DNA of 64,000 nt. Source: an uncultured Lachnospiraceae bacterium. Its GTDB lineage: Bacteria; Bacillota; Clostridia; Lachnospirales; Lachnospiraceae. This document shows positions 35,714 through 44,528 of this stretch, piece by piece. The translations under genes and the position numbers were made by a program. A model generated the notes under the pieces. The model was not told the DNA's origin, made no database searches, and saw nothing but the letters and a program-made list of their open reading frames with translations. Numbering within the stretch: position 1 is the first letter of the stretch; each line of letters begins with the position of its first letter. Where the stretch lies: positions 1 to 64,000 of the forward strand of contig CAJTTU010000005.1 in NCBI GenBank assembly GCA_910579325.1, in the 5' to 3' direction.

Positions 35714-37093
35714 TTAATTATTCCCCAAATTAACAGGCGTATACCAGTAACCCCTTTTTCCTCCGGGCAGATAATTGGTAAAGCCGAACATGGAGGCCAT
35801 CACCCTCTCCCTTTCGCTGCAGGTACCGGGCACGCCCAGGTAATACTGGCAGGGCGACGTCCCCTTGTAACAGGCCAGAATCAGGTGATGGTGGCGGTAA
35901 TAACCATGCAGCAAAAAACTGTTATTTCCATACACCCAGGTTTCCCGGGGGAGTCTTCCGATATCCCGGGGCATAATCTTCAGAATCTCCCAGTCGCTGC
36001 CCATGCCGTTTATCATCAGCTTCGGGTAAAAGGAAGCCAGCTTCTCCCACAGACTTTTCGGCGGTTCCTGATACATGTCGCTCCAGATACACTGCTCCGG
36101 ACAGGGACACCCTGGCTGCTGCTCCGGTTCCCGCTGTTCCGGTATCCGCTGCTCCGGTTCCCGCTGTTCCGGCATCCGCCGCTCCGGTTCCTGCGGTTCC
36201 GGCATCCGCCGCTCCGGCTCCTGCCGTTCTGGCTCCTGCTGTTCCGGCATCCGCTGCTCCGGTTCCTGCGGTTCCGGCATTCGCTGCTCCGGTTCCTGCG
36301 GTTCCGGCATCCGCTGCTCCGGTTCCCGCTCTGCGCTTTCACAGTGTTCCGGCAAAACGGCTCTGTCGGCCATCATCCGTTCTACTTCTTTTTCTTCTAA
36401 AAGCTCCCGCAGCGTATCCCACTCCGCTCCGATATCATACGCACTTCCGGCGCCCTCCGCCTGTAACTGTTCCTCTTCCTCAGATCGCAGCTCTCCTTTT
36501 GTCAGTTGTATTTTTTTTTCTGACTGCAAATCTTCTTCTGACTGTAATTCTTCTTCCGGCCCCGCTTTTTCCTCCTGCTTCCGTCTTTGTTCTGCCTCTG
36601 TCATCCTCTGCCCAGGATCTTCCGGCATATCCACCTGGGCCGCATGGAGCATTTCTCTCGATGACTCTCCGGGCCTGAACAGCGGAAGATCATCCCAGAC
36701 CGTAGCGCAGACCAGACCCTTCCCGCCGTCTTCCATGTCCGGAAGCTGTCCCTGGTCCTCTTTGCTCCGACTTCCATACGCCAGCAGCCCGGCCACATGA
36801 TTCAAATCGGCCGCCTCCCCCAGTAAACGGGCAAGAGGCATCTGAGCGCCCCATTCCCCCTGACCGTTCCCGGCATTCATCCGGCCCAGACGCCACAGCC
36901 GTAATTTACAGCCCTCCCGCATAAAACCATAAACGTCCCACTGAGGAGCCTGGTTCAGAAATCCGCCTTTCACAGACAGCTGCAGCCTGCACTGATTATT
37001 TCTGATCTCAACTTTTACAAATCCGGAGTTTTTTTCTTTGATCTTATGTTGATAAAAATACAGATAAGAAAACAAACGTTTATAATCAGACAT
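35714..37093 (-). CDS. Hypothetical protein with conserved ends and a Glu-Pro repeat linker
   Basis: 459 residues, no signal peptide or membrane helix. The N-terminal domain (about 1-110) is beta-rich and starts with SDYKRLFSYLYFYQ. An acidic Glu/Gln stretch follows, then about seven imperfect 10-residue repeats of the EPEQRMPEPQ type. The C-terminal domain (about 340-459) has GSDWEILKIMPRDIGRLPRE and ends GYWYTPVNLG. The two end domains look conserved in Lachnospiraceae, where similar proteins carry DUF labels; the function is unknown. ATG 37093 has AGGAG upstream. The repeat linker is also a tandem repeat at DNA level (period 30) and is prone to length change. Confidence 0.65.
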   Translation of the reverse strand: MSDYKRLFSYLYFYQHKIKEKNSGFVKVEIRNNQCRLQLSVKGGFLNQAPQWDVYGFMREGCKLRLWRLGRMNAGNGQGEWGAQMPLARLLGEAADLNHVAGLLAYGSRSKEDQGQLPDMEDGGKGLVCATVWDDLPLFRPGESSREMLHAAQVDMPEDPGQRMTEAEQRRKQEEKAGPEEELQSEEDLQSEKKIQLTKGELRSEEEEQLQAEGAGSAYDIGAEWDTLRELLEEKEVERMMADRAVLPEHCESAEREPEQRMPEPQEPEQRMPEPQEPEQRMPEQQEPERQEPERRMPEPQEPERRMPEQREPEQRIPEQREPEQQPGCPCPEQCIWSDMYQEPPKSLWEKLASFYPKLMINGMGSDWEILKIMPRDIGRLPRETWVYGNNSFLLHGYYRHHHLILACYKGTSPCQYYLGVPGTCSERERVMASMFGFTNYLPGGKRGYWYTPVNLGNN

Positions 37094-37148
37094 ATTCTCA
37101 TCTCTCCTCTCTCCTATCATATGAGAGGAACGGTGAAAATATTACGAA

Positions 37149-37189
37149 GGAACCGGTAAATCGCGGCGACGACGCGCTTTGCCGGTTCC
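37149..37189 (-). terminator. Hairpin terminator candidate after purB
   Basis: GGAACCGGTAAA (37149-37160) pairs with TTTGCCGGTTCC (37178-37189) with one mismatch. It lies about 65 bases past the purB stop. Only a short T-rich stretch (TTCG) follows on the minus strand. Confidence 0.5.
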
Positions 37190-37253
37190 CATAGAAAGTG
37201 AACTTCTTTTTATGTGATAAAATGTCTTTTTCTACACGATTAAAAAATGACGC

Positions 37254-38687
37254 CTACACATGAATCTCTGCCGTTACGCCCAGCAGTTCCTTATTTTCCT
37301 CCAGCATGGGCCGGATTACGTCGGCCAGGAATTCCTCCACCTGCTCCTTCGCGCGTCCGGTATAACGGGAAGGCTCCATCAGCTTCTGCAGATCCCCTAA
37401 TTTCAGATTAAATGCCGGATCGGCAGCGATCAGCTCCAGGAGATTGTTCTCCATCCCCTTTTCCTTCACATTACGCCCTGCTTCCATGGAAAGCACCCGG
37501 ATCCGTTCATGAAGCTCCTGTCGGTCTCCGCCGGCCTTTACCGCATCCATCATGATATTTTCCGTAGCCATAAAAGGCAGCTCCGCCATCAGCCGCTTTT
37601 CAATCACCTTTGGATATACCACCAGGCCGTCCACCACGTTCAGATACAGGTTCAGGATCCCGTCCACGGCCAGAAAAGCCTCTGGGATGCTGATCCGCTT
37701 ATTGGCGGAATCGTCCAGTGTCCGCTCAAACCACTGGGTAGAGGCCGTCATCATCGGATTCATGGCGTCCGCCATCACATAATTGGCCAGGGACGCCATA
37801 CGCTCGCTGCGCATGGGGTTTCTCTTATAAGCCATGGCGGAAGAACCGATCTGGTTTTTCTCAAAAGGCTCCTCCACCTCTTTCAGATGCTGCAAAAGGC
37901 GGATATCATTAGAAAATTTATGGGCGCTCTGGGCAACGCCGGAAAGCACGTTCAGCACCCGACTGTCCACCTTTCTGGAATAGGTCTGGCCGGACACCGG
38001 ATAACAGCCGGGAAATCCCATCTTTTCTGCGATTTTCCGGTCTACCGCCTTCGCCTTCTCGTGATCGCCGTCAAACAGCTCCATAAAGCTGGCCTGGGTT
38101 CCCGTCGTTCCCTTCGATCCCAAAAGCCGCATGCTGCCGATCAGGTAGTCCAGATCCTGAAGGTCCAGCAAAAGCTCCATCATCCACAGAGACGCCCGCT
38201 TGCCCACGGTGGTAGGCTGGGCCGGCTGGAAATGGGTAAAGGCCAGCGTCGGCTGCGCCTTGTAGCTGTCCGCGAATTTTGCCAGCTCGTTCAGCACGTT
38301 CACCAGCTTTTTCTTCACCAGCTTCAGCGCCTCCGTCATCACGATAATATCGGTGTTGTCCCCCACGTAACAGGAGGTGGCGCCCAGATGGATAATGCCT
38401 TTGGCTTTCGGACACTGGGTACCATAGGCATATACATGAGCCATCACGTCATGGCGCACCAGCGCTTCCCGCTCTTTCGCCACGTCATAATTGATCTCAT
38501 CCTGGTGTTCCTTCAGCTCCTGAATCTGTTTTTCGGTCACAGGCAGACCCAGTTCATGCTCCGCTTCCGCCAGAGCAATCCACAGCTGCCGCCAGGTCTT
38601 AAATTTCTTGTCCTGGGAAAAAATATACTGCATCTCCTCGCTGGCATACCGCTCAGACAAGGGACTCTGATACCTGTCAGTATTCAT
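37254..38687 (-). CDS. purB: Adenylosuccinate lyase
   Basis: 477 residues. Signature SSAMAYKRNPMRSE marks the fumarase/aspartase superfamily, with GATSCYVGDN and FTHFQPAQPTT earlier. It splits SAICAR to AICAR and adenylosuccinate to AMP plus fumarate. The C-terminal domain is complete. AGGAGG lies 10 bases before the ATG. It is the last gene of a purC-purF-purB operon. Confidence 0.96.
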   Translation of the reverse strand: MNTDRYQSPLSERYASEEMQYIFSQDKKFKTWRQLWIALAEAEHELGLPVTEKQIQELKEHQDEINYDVAKEREALVRHDVMAHVYAYGTQCPKAKGIIHLGATSCYVGDNTDIIVMTEALKLVKKKLVNVLNELAKFADSYKAQPTLAFTHFQPAQPTTVGKRASLWMMELLLDLQDLDYLIGSMRLLGSKGTTGTQASFMELFDGDHEKAKAVDRKIAEKMGFPGCYPVSGQTYSRKVDSRVLNVLSGVAQSAHKFSNDIRLLQHLKEVEEPFEKNQIGSSAMAYKRNPMRSERMASLANYVMADAMNPMMTASTQWFERTLDDSANKRISIPEAFLAVDGILNLYLNVVDGLVVYPKVIEKRLMAELPFMATENIMMDAVKAGGDRQELHERIRVLSMEAGRNVKEKGMENNLLELIAADPAFNLKLGDLQKLMEPSRYTGRAKEQVEEFLADVIRPMLEENKELLGVTAEIHV

Positions 38688-38747
38688 CCTATATACGCCT
38701 CCTAAATACAGTCCCGCGACAGTTCTCCTGAACCCCCCGCATCCCTT

Positions 38748-40217
38748 CTACCTGTCATATTCCCCCCGGATGTCCTCCGCAGGCGGAGCGACCGGGTAAT
38801 TACCCGTGAAACAGGCGTCGCAGACAGGCAGTCCCTCCGCCAGCTCCGGCAGACGCTCCACGCGCAGAAAAGCCAGACTGTCGGCCCCGATGATCCGGCG
38901 AATCTCCTCCACCGTCCGGTTATGAGCGATCAGCTGGTCCTCCGACGGAATATCGGTCCCGAAATAACAGGGATGCAGAAAAGGCGGGGCGGCTACCCGC
39001 ATATGTACTTCCTTCGCCCCGGCCTCCCGCAGCATGGTCACAATCCGGTTGCTGGTGGTTCCCCTGACGATGGAATCGTCGATCATGATAATCCGCTTTC
39101 CGGCCACAGCCTCCCTGAGCACATTCAGCTTTACCCGGACGCCGGACTCCCGGCTCTGCTGCCCGGGCCTGATAAACGTACGCCCCACATAGCCGTTTTT
39201 AATGAGTGCCGTCCCGTAAGGGATTCCCGACTCCCGGCTGTATCCCATGGCGGCGGAATTTCCCGAATCGGGAACACTGACCACCAAATCCGCCTCCACC
39301 GGCGAATCCTTGGCCAGACAGGCTCCCGCCGTCAGCCGCGACTTGTACATGCTGACCCCGTCACTGACGCTGTCAGGCCGGGAAAAATAAATATATTCAA
39401 AGATACAGCGGGACTGTTTCTCTGCCGGCCGGCACAGTCCTCTGTCGCAAAGAACTTCTCCGTCTTTCGTGACCGTCACAATCTCTCCCGGCTCCACATC
39501 CCGGACAAATTCTGCCCCGACCGTATCCAGCGCGCAGCTTTCCGAGGCAAACAGCCAGGCGCTGCCCCTTCTGCCCAGGCACAGGGGCCGAAACCCCTGG
39601 GGATCCCTGACACCGATCAGCTTTCGGGGACTCATAATCACCAGAGAATAAGCGCCTTCCAGTTTCCTCATGGCTTTTGCCACGGCGGCTTCGACACTGT
39701 CCGTGTTCACCCGCTCTCTGGCGATATGGTAGGCGATCACCTCGGAATCGATGGTCGTCTGAAAGATCGCGCCCGTGCGGGCCAGCTCCTGCCGAAGCCC
39801 GGGCGTATTGACCAAATTTCCATTGTGGGCCAGGCCCAGAACACCTTTGATATAATTCAATACCAGCGGCTGGGCATTCTCGATCGTGCTGCTTCCCGCC
39901 GTGGAGTAACGCACATGGCCAACGCCTAAATTGCCTCCAGCCAGCTTTTTCAGGCTGTCCTTGTCAAACACCTCGTTGACAAGTCCCATGCCTTTATGGG
40001 AAAGCACACGTCCTTTAGGTCCCCTGGTATCGCTGACCGCGATACCGCAGCTTTCCTGCCCCCGGTGCTGCAGCGCCAGCAATCCGTAATAAATCGACTG
40101 CGCCACATCATTCCCTTCCGGATCATACATCCCGAATACGCCGCATTCCTCACGGAGTTTTTCAGACTCCCAGCCTGTCTCTTCTTCCCGCTGTTCCTGC
40201 TCCAATGCCTCGTTCAT
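38748..40217 (-). CDS. purF: Amidophosphoribosyltransferase
   Basis: 489 residues. A 24-residue propeptide precedes the N-terminal nucleophile C25 (EECGVFGMY), so processing to expose the Cys is expected. The glutaminase domain shows GHVRYSTAG, and the PRPP-binding loop is IIMIDDSIVRGTTS. Downstream cysteines (CDACFTGNYP) agree with the Fe-S-containing Bacillus-type enzyme. It makes phosphoribosylamine in the first step of purine synthesis. It lies between purC and purB with 50-60-base gaps. Confidence 0.96.
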   Translation of the reverse strand: MNEALEQEQREEETGWESEKLREECGVFGMYDPEGNDVAQSIYYGLLALQHRGQESCGIAVSDTRGPKGRVLSHKGMGLVNEVFDKDSLKKLAGGNLGVGHVRYSTAGSSTIENAQPLVLNYIKGVLGLAHNGNLVNTPGLRQELARTGAIFQTTIDSEVIAYHIARERVNTDSVEAAVAKAMRKLEGAYSLVIMSPRKLIGVRDPQGFRPLCLGRRGSAWLFASESCALDTVGAEFVRDVEPGEIVTVTKDGEVLCDRGLCRPAEKQSRCIFEYIYFSRPDSVSDGVSMYKSRLTAGACLAKDSPVEADLVVSVPDSGNSAAMGYSRESGIPYGTALIKNGYVGRTFIRPGQQSRESGVRVKLNVLREAVAGKRIIMIDDSIVRGTTSNRIVTMLREAGAKEVHMRVAAPPFLHPCYFGTDIPSEDQLIAHNRTVEEIRRIIGADSLAFLRVERLPELAEGLPVCDACFTGNYPVAPPAEDIRGEYDR

Positions 40218-40268
40218 CCTGTCCCGGCCCTTCTTTCCTGTCGCTGTATCTGTATTTGATTGTCTGCT

Positions 40269-40979
40269 TTATTCGATTCCGAGACGCTTGAATACCTCCG
40301 CGTAAGCGTCCTCCACATTGCCCAGATCCCTGCGGAAACGGTCCTTGTCCAGCTTTTCCCTGGTCTCCTTGTCCCACAGACGGCAGGTGTCGGGAGAAAT
40401 CTCGTCGGCCAGAATCACCGTTCCGTCCGCCAGTCTGCCGAACTCGATTTTAAAGTCGATCAGCTCGATGCCGATGCTGTCGAAATATTTGATCATCACC
40501 TCATTCACCTTAAACGCATACCTGGTGATAGCGTCGATCTCTTCATCGGTAGCCAGTCCCAAAGCCAGCGCATAATATTTATTGATAAAAGGATCTCCCA
40601 GCTCGTCGTCTTTATAGCTGAATTCCAGCGTCGGGCGAAGCAGCTTTCTGCCTTCCTCGATGCCCAGCTTTTTAGAAAAACTGCCGGCAGCCACATTTCT
40701 TACGATCACTTCCAGGGGTACGATCTTCACCGCTTTCACGGCGGTCTCCCTGTCGCTTAACTCCTCCACCAGATGAGTAGGCACGCCTTCCTTCTCTAAC
40801 AGCCGTAAAATATGATTGGTCATACGGTTGTTAATCGCGCCCTTTCCCACGATCGTGCCCTTTTTCTGGCCGTTAAACGCGGTGGCGTCATCCTTGTAAT
40901 CCACAATCAGGATGCCTTCCTCATCTGTTTTGTACACTTTTTTTGCCTTGCCTTCATACAGTAAGTCCAGTTTTTTCAT
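40269..40979 (-). CDS. purC: Phosphoribosylaminoimidazole-succinocarboxamide synthase (SAICAR synthetase)
   Basis: 236 residues. Starts [18 protein letters not shown], the ATP-binding N-terminus of SAICAR synthetase, and has [14 protein letters not shown] and [14 protein letters not shown]. It joins aspartate to CAIR. Two ATGs lie six bases apart (40985 and 40979); the second is taken since GAGGAG is eight bases before it and too close to the first. It is the first gene of the purine operon, with a leader of about 150 bases and a consensus promoter. Confidence 0.95.
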   Translation of the reverse strand: MKKLDLLYEGKAKKVYKTDEEGILIVDYKDDATAFNGQKKGTIVGKGAINNRMTNHILRLLEKEGVPTHLVEELSDRETAVKAVKIVPLEVIVRNVAAGSFSKKLGIEEGRKLLRPTLEFSYKDDELGDPFINKYYALALGLATDEEIDAITRYAFKVNEVMIKYFDSIGIELIDFKIEFGRLADGTVILADEISPDTCRLWDKETREKLDKDRFRRDLGNVEDAYAEVFKRLGIE

Positions 40980-41137
40980 CGTCATATCTCCTCGTATTTA
41001 TACTCGTCAGCCAAATCCGACAAAAGTGTCGTCGCGAAGCATACTCTATATGCCGGCGCTTATTCCCGTCCGCTTTCTCAGTTTTGCTTTGCGGCCCGGA
41101 TATCACGCCTGCTTCACATATTTTTGCAATCATCTGC

Positions 41138-41166
41138 ATTATAATACAGAGACCATAGAATTGCAA
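41138..41166 (-). promoter_or_regulatory. Sigma-A promoter of the purC-purF-purB operon
   Basis: On the minus strand TTGCAA (41161-41166), 17-base spacer, TATAAT (41138-41143), very close to consensus. The leader to purC is about 150 bases and holds a small CGACA/TGTCG hairpin; I do not see the conserved core of a guanine riboswitch in it. Confidence 0.75.
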
Positions 41167-41257
41167 TATCCATTCAGTCGGAGTTTTCCGGCCGTAATAC
41201 AAATTTTTTTATATTTTCACCAGTGCACAGTCTGCCTCACAGCCGGTCCGGCCGCCG

Positions 41258-41755
41258 CTACCTGCGCCGCTGTCCATGAAAATAGCGGGTGGTATAACAG
41301 ACCTCTCCGTCTTCGGAAAGTTCCATCACCATATAAGAAGGCTCCCGCCCCTCCTGTCTTGGATAGGCAATACTTCCGGGGTTTAACAGTGTAAGCCCTT
41401 TCTCCTGTTCCAGCAAGGGCCGATGGGTATGGCCGAACATCACGATATCCACCCCCCGCTGCATGGCCTCCTCCCTCAGGTAATTCAGAGACAGAGACAC
41501 CTGGTAATAATGCCCGTGGGTCAGCAGAACCCGGTAAGAGCCCAGCATGATTTCCTTCTCTCTGGGCAGACGGGAAAAGAAATCGTTGTTGCCGGCAACG
41601 ATCTCCACGGGACAGCTCGCGATATGATGGATATAGTCCTCGCTCCCCTCCACGTCTCCTAAATGAATCAGCATATCTACCGGCTGCTCATCCAGCAGTG
41701 CCTGACACAGATTTCCGTTCTGTCTGTGGGTATCGCTGACAATCAAAATTTTCAT
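41258..41755 (-). CDS. YfcE/MJ0936-family metallophosphodiesterase
   Basis: 165 residues, the family's compact size. All metal-binding blocks are visible: SDTHRQ, HLGDVEG, GNND, THGHYY and FGHTHRP. These enzymes hydrolyse phosphodiesters with two metal ions; the natural substrate is uncertain. It lies directly downstream of rdgB, a common pair in Clostridia. A copy of the AGTTGCGGAACT motif lies 22 bases upstream of its ATG, followed by GAGGTG as the ribosome site. Confidence 0.92.
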   Translation of the reverse strand: MKILIVSDTHRQNGNLCQALLDEQPVDMLIHLGDVEGSEDYIHHIASCPVEIVAGNNDFFSRLPREKEIMLGSYRVLLTHGHYYQVSLSLNYLREEAMQRGVDIVMFGHTHRPLLEQEKGLTLLNPGSIAYPRQEGREPSYMVMELSEDGEVCYTTRYFHGQRRR

Positions 41756-41777
41756 ATGTCTTTCACCTCATGATTAC

Positions 41778-41789
41778 AGTTCCGCAACT
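41778..41789. repeat. Dispersed 12-base motif, copy 2
   Basis: AGTTCCGCAACT, exact. The flanking bases CTCCTTCCAAATCCCCTTAA resemble those after copy 3, so the repeat may extend to about 35 bases. It lies 22 bases upstream of the YfcE-like start on the minus strand. Confidence 0.75.
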
Positions 41790-41884
41790 CTCCTTCCAAA
41801 TCCCCTTAAACCGGGGGCATTTAGCCGCTCCCTCTTTTGTAATATGGTTCGTTGCCGTTTTCATCTGCCTGTTCATACGTTTCT

Positions 41885-42496
41885 TTACAATGCCTGTTCT
41901 TCCAGCAATTCTTTCATCTCCCGCAGCGCTTTTCCCCGATGACTGATCTGATTTTTCTCCTCCGGCGTAAGCTCTGCCATCGTCCTGCCAAACTCGTCCA
42001 CAAAAAAGATAGGGTCATAACCAAACCCGCCATCTCCGGCAGCGCAGAAAGCGATGCTGCCCTCCACGGCGGCGCTGGCGGTCAGTTCCCTGCCATCGGG
42101 AAGCACCGCCCCGATCACGCAGACAAACCGGGCGCTCCTCGCCTCTTTCGCCACACCCTCAAGTCTTTGCAGAATGATTTCATTCTTAATCTTGTATGGC
42201 GTGTCCTCCCCCAGATAGCGGGCCGAGTAGACGCCTGGCTCCCTGTTCAGATAATCGATCTCCAGACCGGAATCATCTGCCAGCACCAGACCGCCGCAAA
42301 CGGCATGAACGGCTCTGGCTTTGATCATTGCATTTTCGGCAAAGGTCTTTCCGTCCTCAGCGATCTCCGCCTCCACACCTGCCTCCTTCATGGACACAAC
42401 CTGCCTCCCCAGATCTTTTAAAATCATCTCCACTTCCTTCAGTTTCCCCTTGTTTCCTGTGGCAAAAACAATACGACCAGGCAATTCGTTCCCCAT
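41885..42496 (-). CDS. rdgB: XTP/dITP pyrophosphatase (RdgB/HAM1)
   Basis: 203 residues. ATGNKGKLKEVEMIL, the substrate-binding N-terminus, is followed by VLADDSGLEIDYL and PGVYSARYLG, which hold the catalytic Asp and Lys/Ser set. GFGYDPIFFVDE and SHRGKALREM complete the family pattern. It removes non-canonical purine triphosphates from the nucleotide pool. The ATG is preceded by AAAGGAAG, and upstream of that lies motif copy 3. Confidence 0.95.
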   Translation of the reverse strand: MGNELPGRIVFATGNKGKLKEVEMILKDLGRQVVSMKEAGVEAEIAEDGKTFAENAMIKARAVHAVCGGLVLADDSGLEIDYLNREPGVYSARYLGEDTPYKIKNEIILQRLEGVAKEARSARFVCVIGAVLPDGRELTASAAVEGSIAFCAAGDGGFGYDPIFFVDEFGRTMAELTPEEKNQISHRGKALREMKELLEEQAL

Positions 42497-42516
42497 CTGT
42501 TCTTCCTTTCATACAA

Positions 42517-42528
42517 AGTTCCGCAACT
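42517..42528. repeat. Dispersed 12-base motif, copy 3
   Basis: AGTTCCGCAACT, exact, followed on the plus strand by ACCCTTCCAAGCCCCCTGAA, similar to copy 2. It lies 20 bases before the rdgB start on the minus strand. Confidence 0.75.
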
Positions 42529-42603
42529 ACCCTTCCAAGCCCCCTGAATCCGGAAGGATTTCCGGCCGCATGCCGCGTCCGTAAATCCTTCCGTCGCTAT
42601 GAA

Positions 42604-42689
42604 CACTTAGGGTCTGTCCTTTAGACCCTTACGTGCGATGCATGGAAAATAGTTAGCGGGTGTCCTTTAGCCGCTTACTATTTTCCAGG
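42604..42689. repeat. Hairpin repeats with shared loop GTCCTTTAG
   Basis: Two adjacent hairpins. GGGTCT-gtcctt-tAGACCC lies at 42610-42628. A longer one is around 42641-42688, where GGAAAATAGTTAGCGG pairs with CCGCTTACTATTTTCC (one mismatch). Both loops contain GTCCTTTAG. Bases 42604-42627 recur at 47492-47515 with two changes. It lies between rdgB and the protease gene. Confidence 0.65.
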
Positions 42690-42712
42690 GCAGTACGGTC
42701 CGTTGCTGTTTT

Positions 42713-44467
42713 TCAGTTCCGCAACTCCTGAAACTCTTTCTTTATCCCTGTAAATGTAAAGTCCTTCCTGTCGCTGGTAAACGCTTTCAGACAAATATTG
42801 CATTCCTGGCTTTTCTCCGCGCTGGTCCATATGCTTCCCCGGGCGCTGATGTAACCTTCCCCGTCGTCCAGAATCACAGTGTCCGCATTTTTTGCCACCT
42901 CATATTCGATGGCAATAGGATGGATCGAGCCAGGCGTAGTCAGTTTGACAATCACCGCAAACCGCTCTCCTTTTTTCAAATCGACAGGCTCATCAAACTT
43001 TATCGTATAATATCCCGCGTCCCCCAGTTCTCCCTGAGCCACCAGACGCCTTTTTAAAAAATCCAGGTCATCTTTCACATCCTCCGCCACATAGATCATG
43101 TATCTGGAATCGGAACCCGTAGCGTAAAAACCCGCAGCCTCTAAAATTTCCTCTCCGTCTGCCTCATAAATATTGGCAAACCAGGCGGTGTCGATACCAT
43201 AGCCCATCTGCCCGGTCCAGCCGCACAGATCGCTCTGATAAATATGGTCATAATTATCGCTGTCCTCCACTCCGGTATACACCAGATTATGAATACCGAT
43301 ATTCGTATCGTAATAGGAAACGTAAAAGACGCCGCCGTCCCCAAAATAAGTGCCCCAGCTGTTCAGACAGATAAACGCGCCGTCCCCGGGCACCTCATTG
43401 TTAAAATTTTCCTTCGGATAATAGTCGTCCCAGCCTACGATCACCACCTCATGGTTGACTTTTTCATTTCCGATATAGCAGTAGGCGCTGTTCTCGCTGT
43501 TATAATAAATGGATTTGCTCCGGTAATCCTGCAAAGATAAATACAGAGAAGACTGGACGCCGCCGTAAAAATAGACGGCCCGCTTAATCGCTTTAAAATC
43601 TTTACTCTCGATCATCCGAATCTCCTGCACATGCTTCACCGCCGACAGACCGCCCGGAGACCGGCCGTCATTATAAGGATCATCCTTTTCCAGCACAGGC
43701 CCCTGCCAGGCTGTCAGATAAGCCATGGACATCGTATAGTCGCCGCCGTCATCCCGTCCTGTGGAAAAAGAATGATGCAGCGTCATATGGTCCTCCGAGA
43801 AGTCCAGCCGTTCCTCCGGAATCAGCGCTGACTCCATGGCGGACAGACTGGCAAAAGCCCAGCAGGTTCCAAGAGTCCCCTGATCCCGGACGCTGGGCAT
43901 CCGCCCCTTTTCCCGGTAATCATAGGCTGTGGGCAATTCCGAAAGCGCCGGCCTTCTGGCGTTAAACACGGCCAGATACTCCTGGCTTTTCCATTCATAT
44001 GTATAGCCAAGCCCTTTCTCCAGCGCCTCCACCGGCAGATAAAAAACATCGTCCCGGATCACCGGCGGCGATTCCAGAATATGGCTTTCCCCGTTGACAA
44101 GCATCTGGGTAAGGCCCTCGTTTAACACCAGTTCCACTTCATTTTTCTCGATCACCAGCTTCCGGCCGGAAAACACCCTGGTACTGCAGGAGAACGCGTC
44201 CGTCAGAATATGAGCGGAAAGCATCAGGTTCTGATTAGGGTCCACAAAGGCCTGTTCAACCCCCAGCACCATCTCCCTGCCGTCCACCTGCAGATGAATC
44301 TGTTCGGCATTGATGGCCGCGACGATCAGCTCCGTCCACTGACCGGCCACCGCCATCTCATTTTTTCCTTTTGTAACCGTGCCCTCCGATCCCGTAAGAC
44401 TGACCTCAACGGCCGCCAGAAACAGAAGCGACAGGCTTAAAACAATACATAATTTGCGAAATCTCAA
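42713..44467 (-). CDS. Secreted papain-like (C1A) cysteine protease with stalk and lectin-like domains
   Basis: 584 residues. A signal peptide or anchor (about 5-25) is followed by a copper-amine-oxidase-N-like stalk domain (about 50-170; VNGESHILESPP, VFYLPVEALEKGLGY). The papain domain has a full active site: Q196 and C202 (DQGTLGTCWAFAS), H339 (VNHEVVIVGWDD) and N369 (CLNSWGTYFGDGG). The C-terminal 150 residues fit the lectin-like domain often attached to clostridial C1A proteases. It probably degrades proteins or binds glycans outside the cell. The start is a TTG with AGGGG eight bases before it. The gene ends inside motif copy 4. Confidence 0.9.
   Translation of the reverse strand: MRFRKLCIVLSLSLLFLAAVEVSLTGSEGTVTKGKNEMAVAGQWTELIVAAINAEQIHLQVDGREMVLGVEQAFVDPNQNLMLSAHILTDAFSCSTRVFSGRKLVIEKNEVELVLNEGLTQMLVNGESHILESPPVIRDDVFYLPVEALEKGLGYTYEWKSQEYLAVFNARRPALSELPTAYDYREKGRMPSVRDQGTLGTCWAFASLSAMESALIPEERLDFSEDHMTLHHSFSTGRDDGGDYTMSMAYLTAWQGPVLEKDDPYNDGRSPGGLSAVKHVQEIRMIESKDFKAIKRAVYFYGGVQSSLYLSLQDYRSKSIYYNSENSAYCYIGNEKVNHEVVIVGWDDYYPKENFNNEVPGDGAFICLNSWGTYFGDGGVFYVSYYDTNIGIHNLVYTGVEDSDNYDHIYQSDLCGWTGQMGYGIDTAWFANIYEADGEEILEAAGFYATGSDSRYMIYVAEDVKDDLDFLKRRLVAQGELGDAGYYTIKFDEPVDLKKGERFAVIVKLTTPGSIHPIAIEYEVAKNADTVILDDGEGYISARGSIWTSAEKSQECNICLKAFTSDRKDFTFTGIKKEFQELRN
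42715..42726. repeat. Dispersed 12-base motif, copy 4
   Basis: AGTTCCGCAACT, exact. It overlaps the stop codon of the protease gene, as copy 1 overlaps the end of a membrane protein gene, so the motif often sits at gene ends as well as before starts. Confidence 0.7.
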
Positions 44468-44528
44468 CAGCCTATCCCCTTTTCACAGGAATTCCCCATA
44501 TCGGCTTTCCGGAGCCGGTATACCTGTC

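Noticed and set aside
40986..41137. Guanine or other riboswitch in the purC leader
   Set aside because: I found only a small CGACA/TGTCG hairpin and no conserved purine-riboswitch core; a covariance search would be needed to overturn this.
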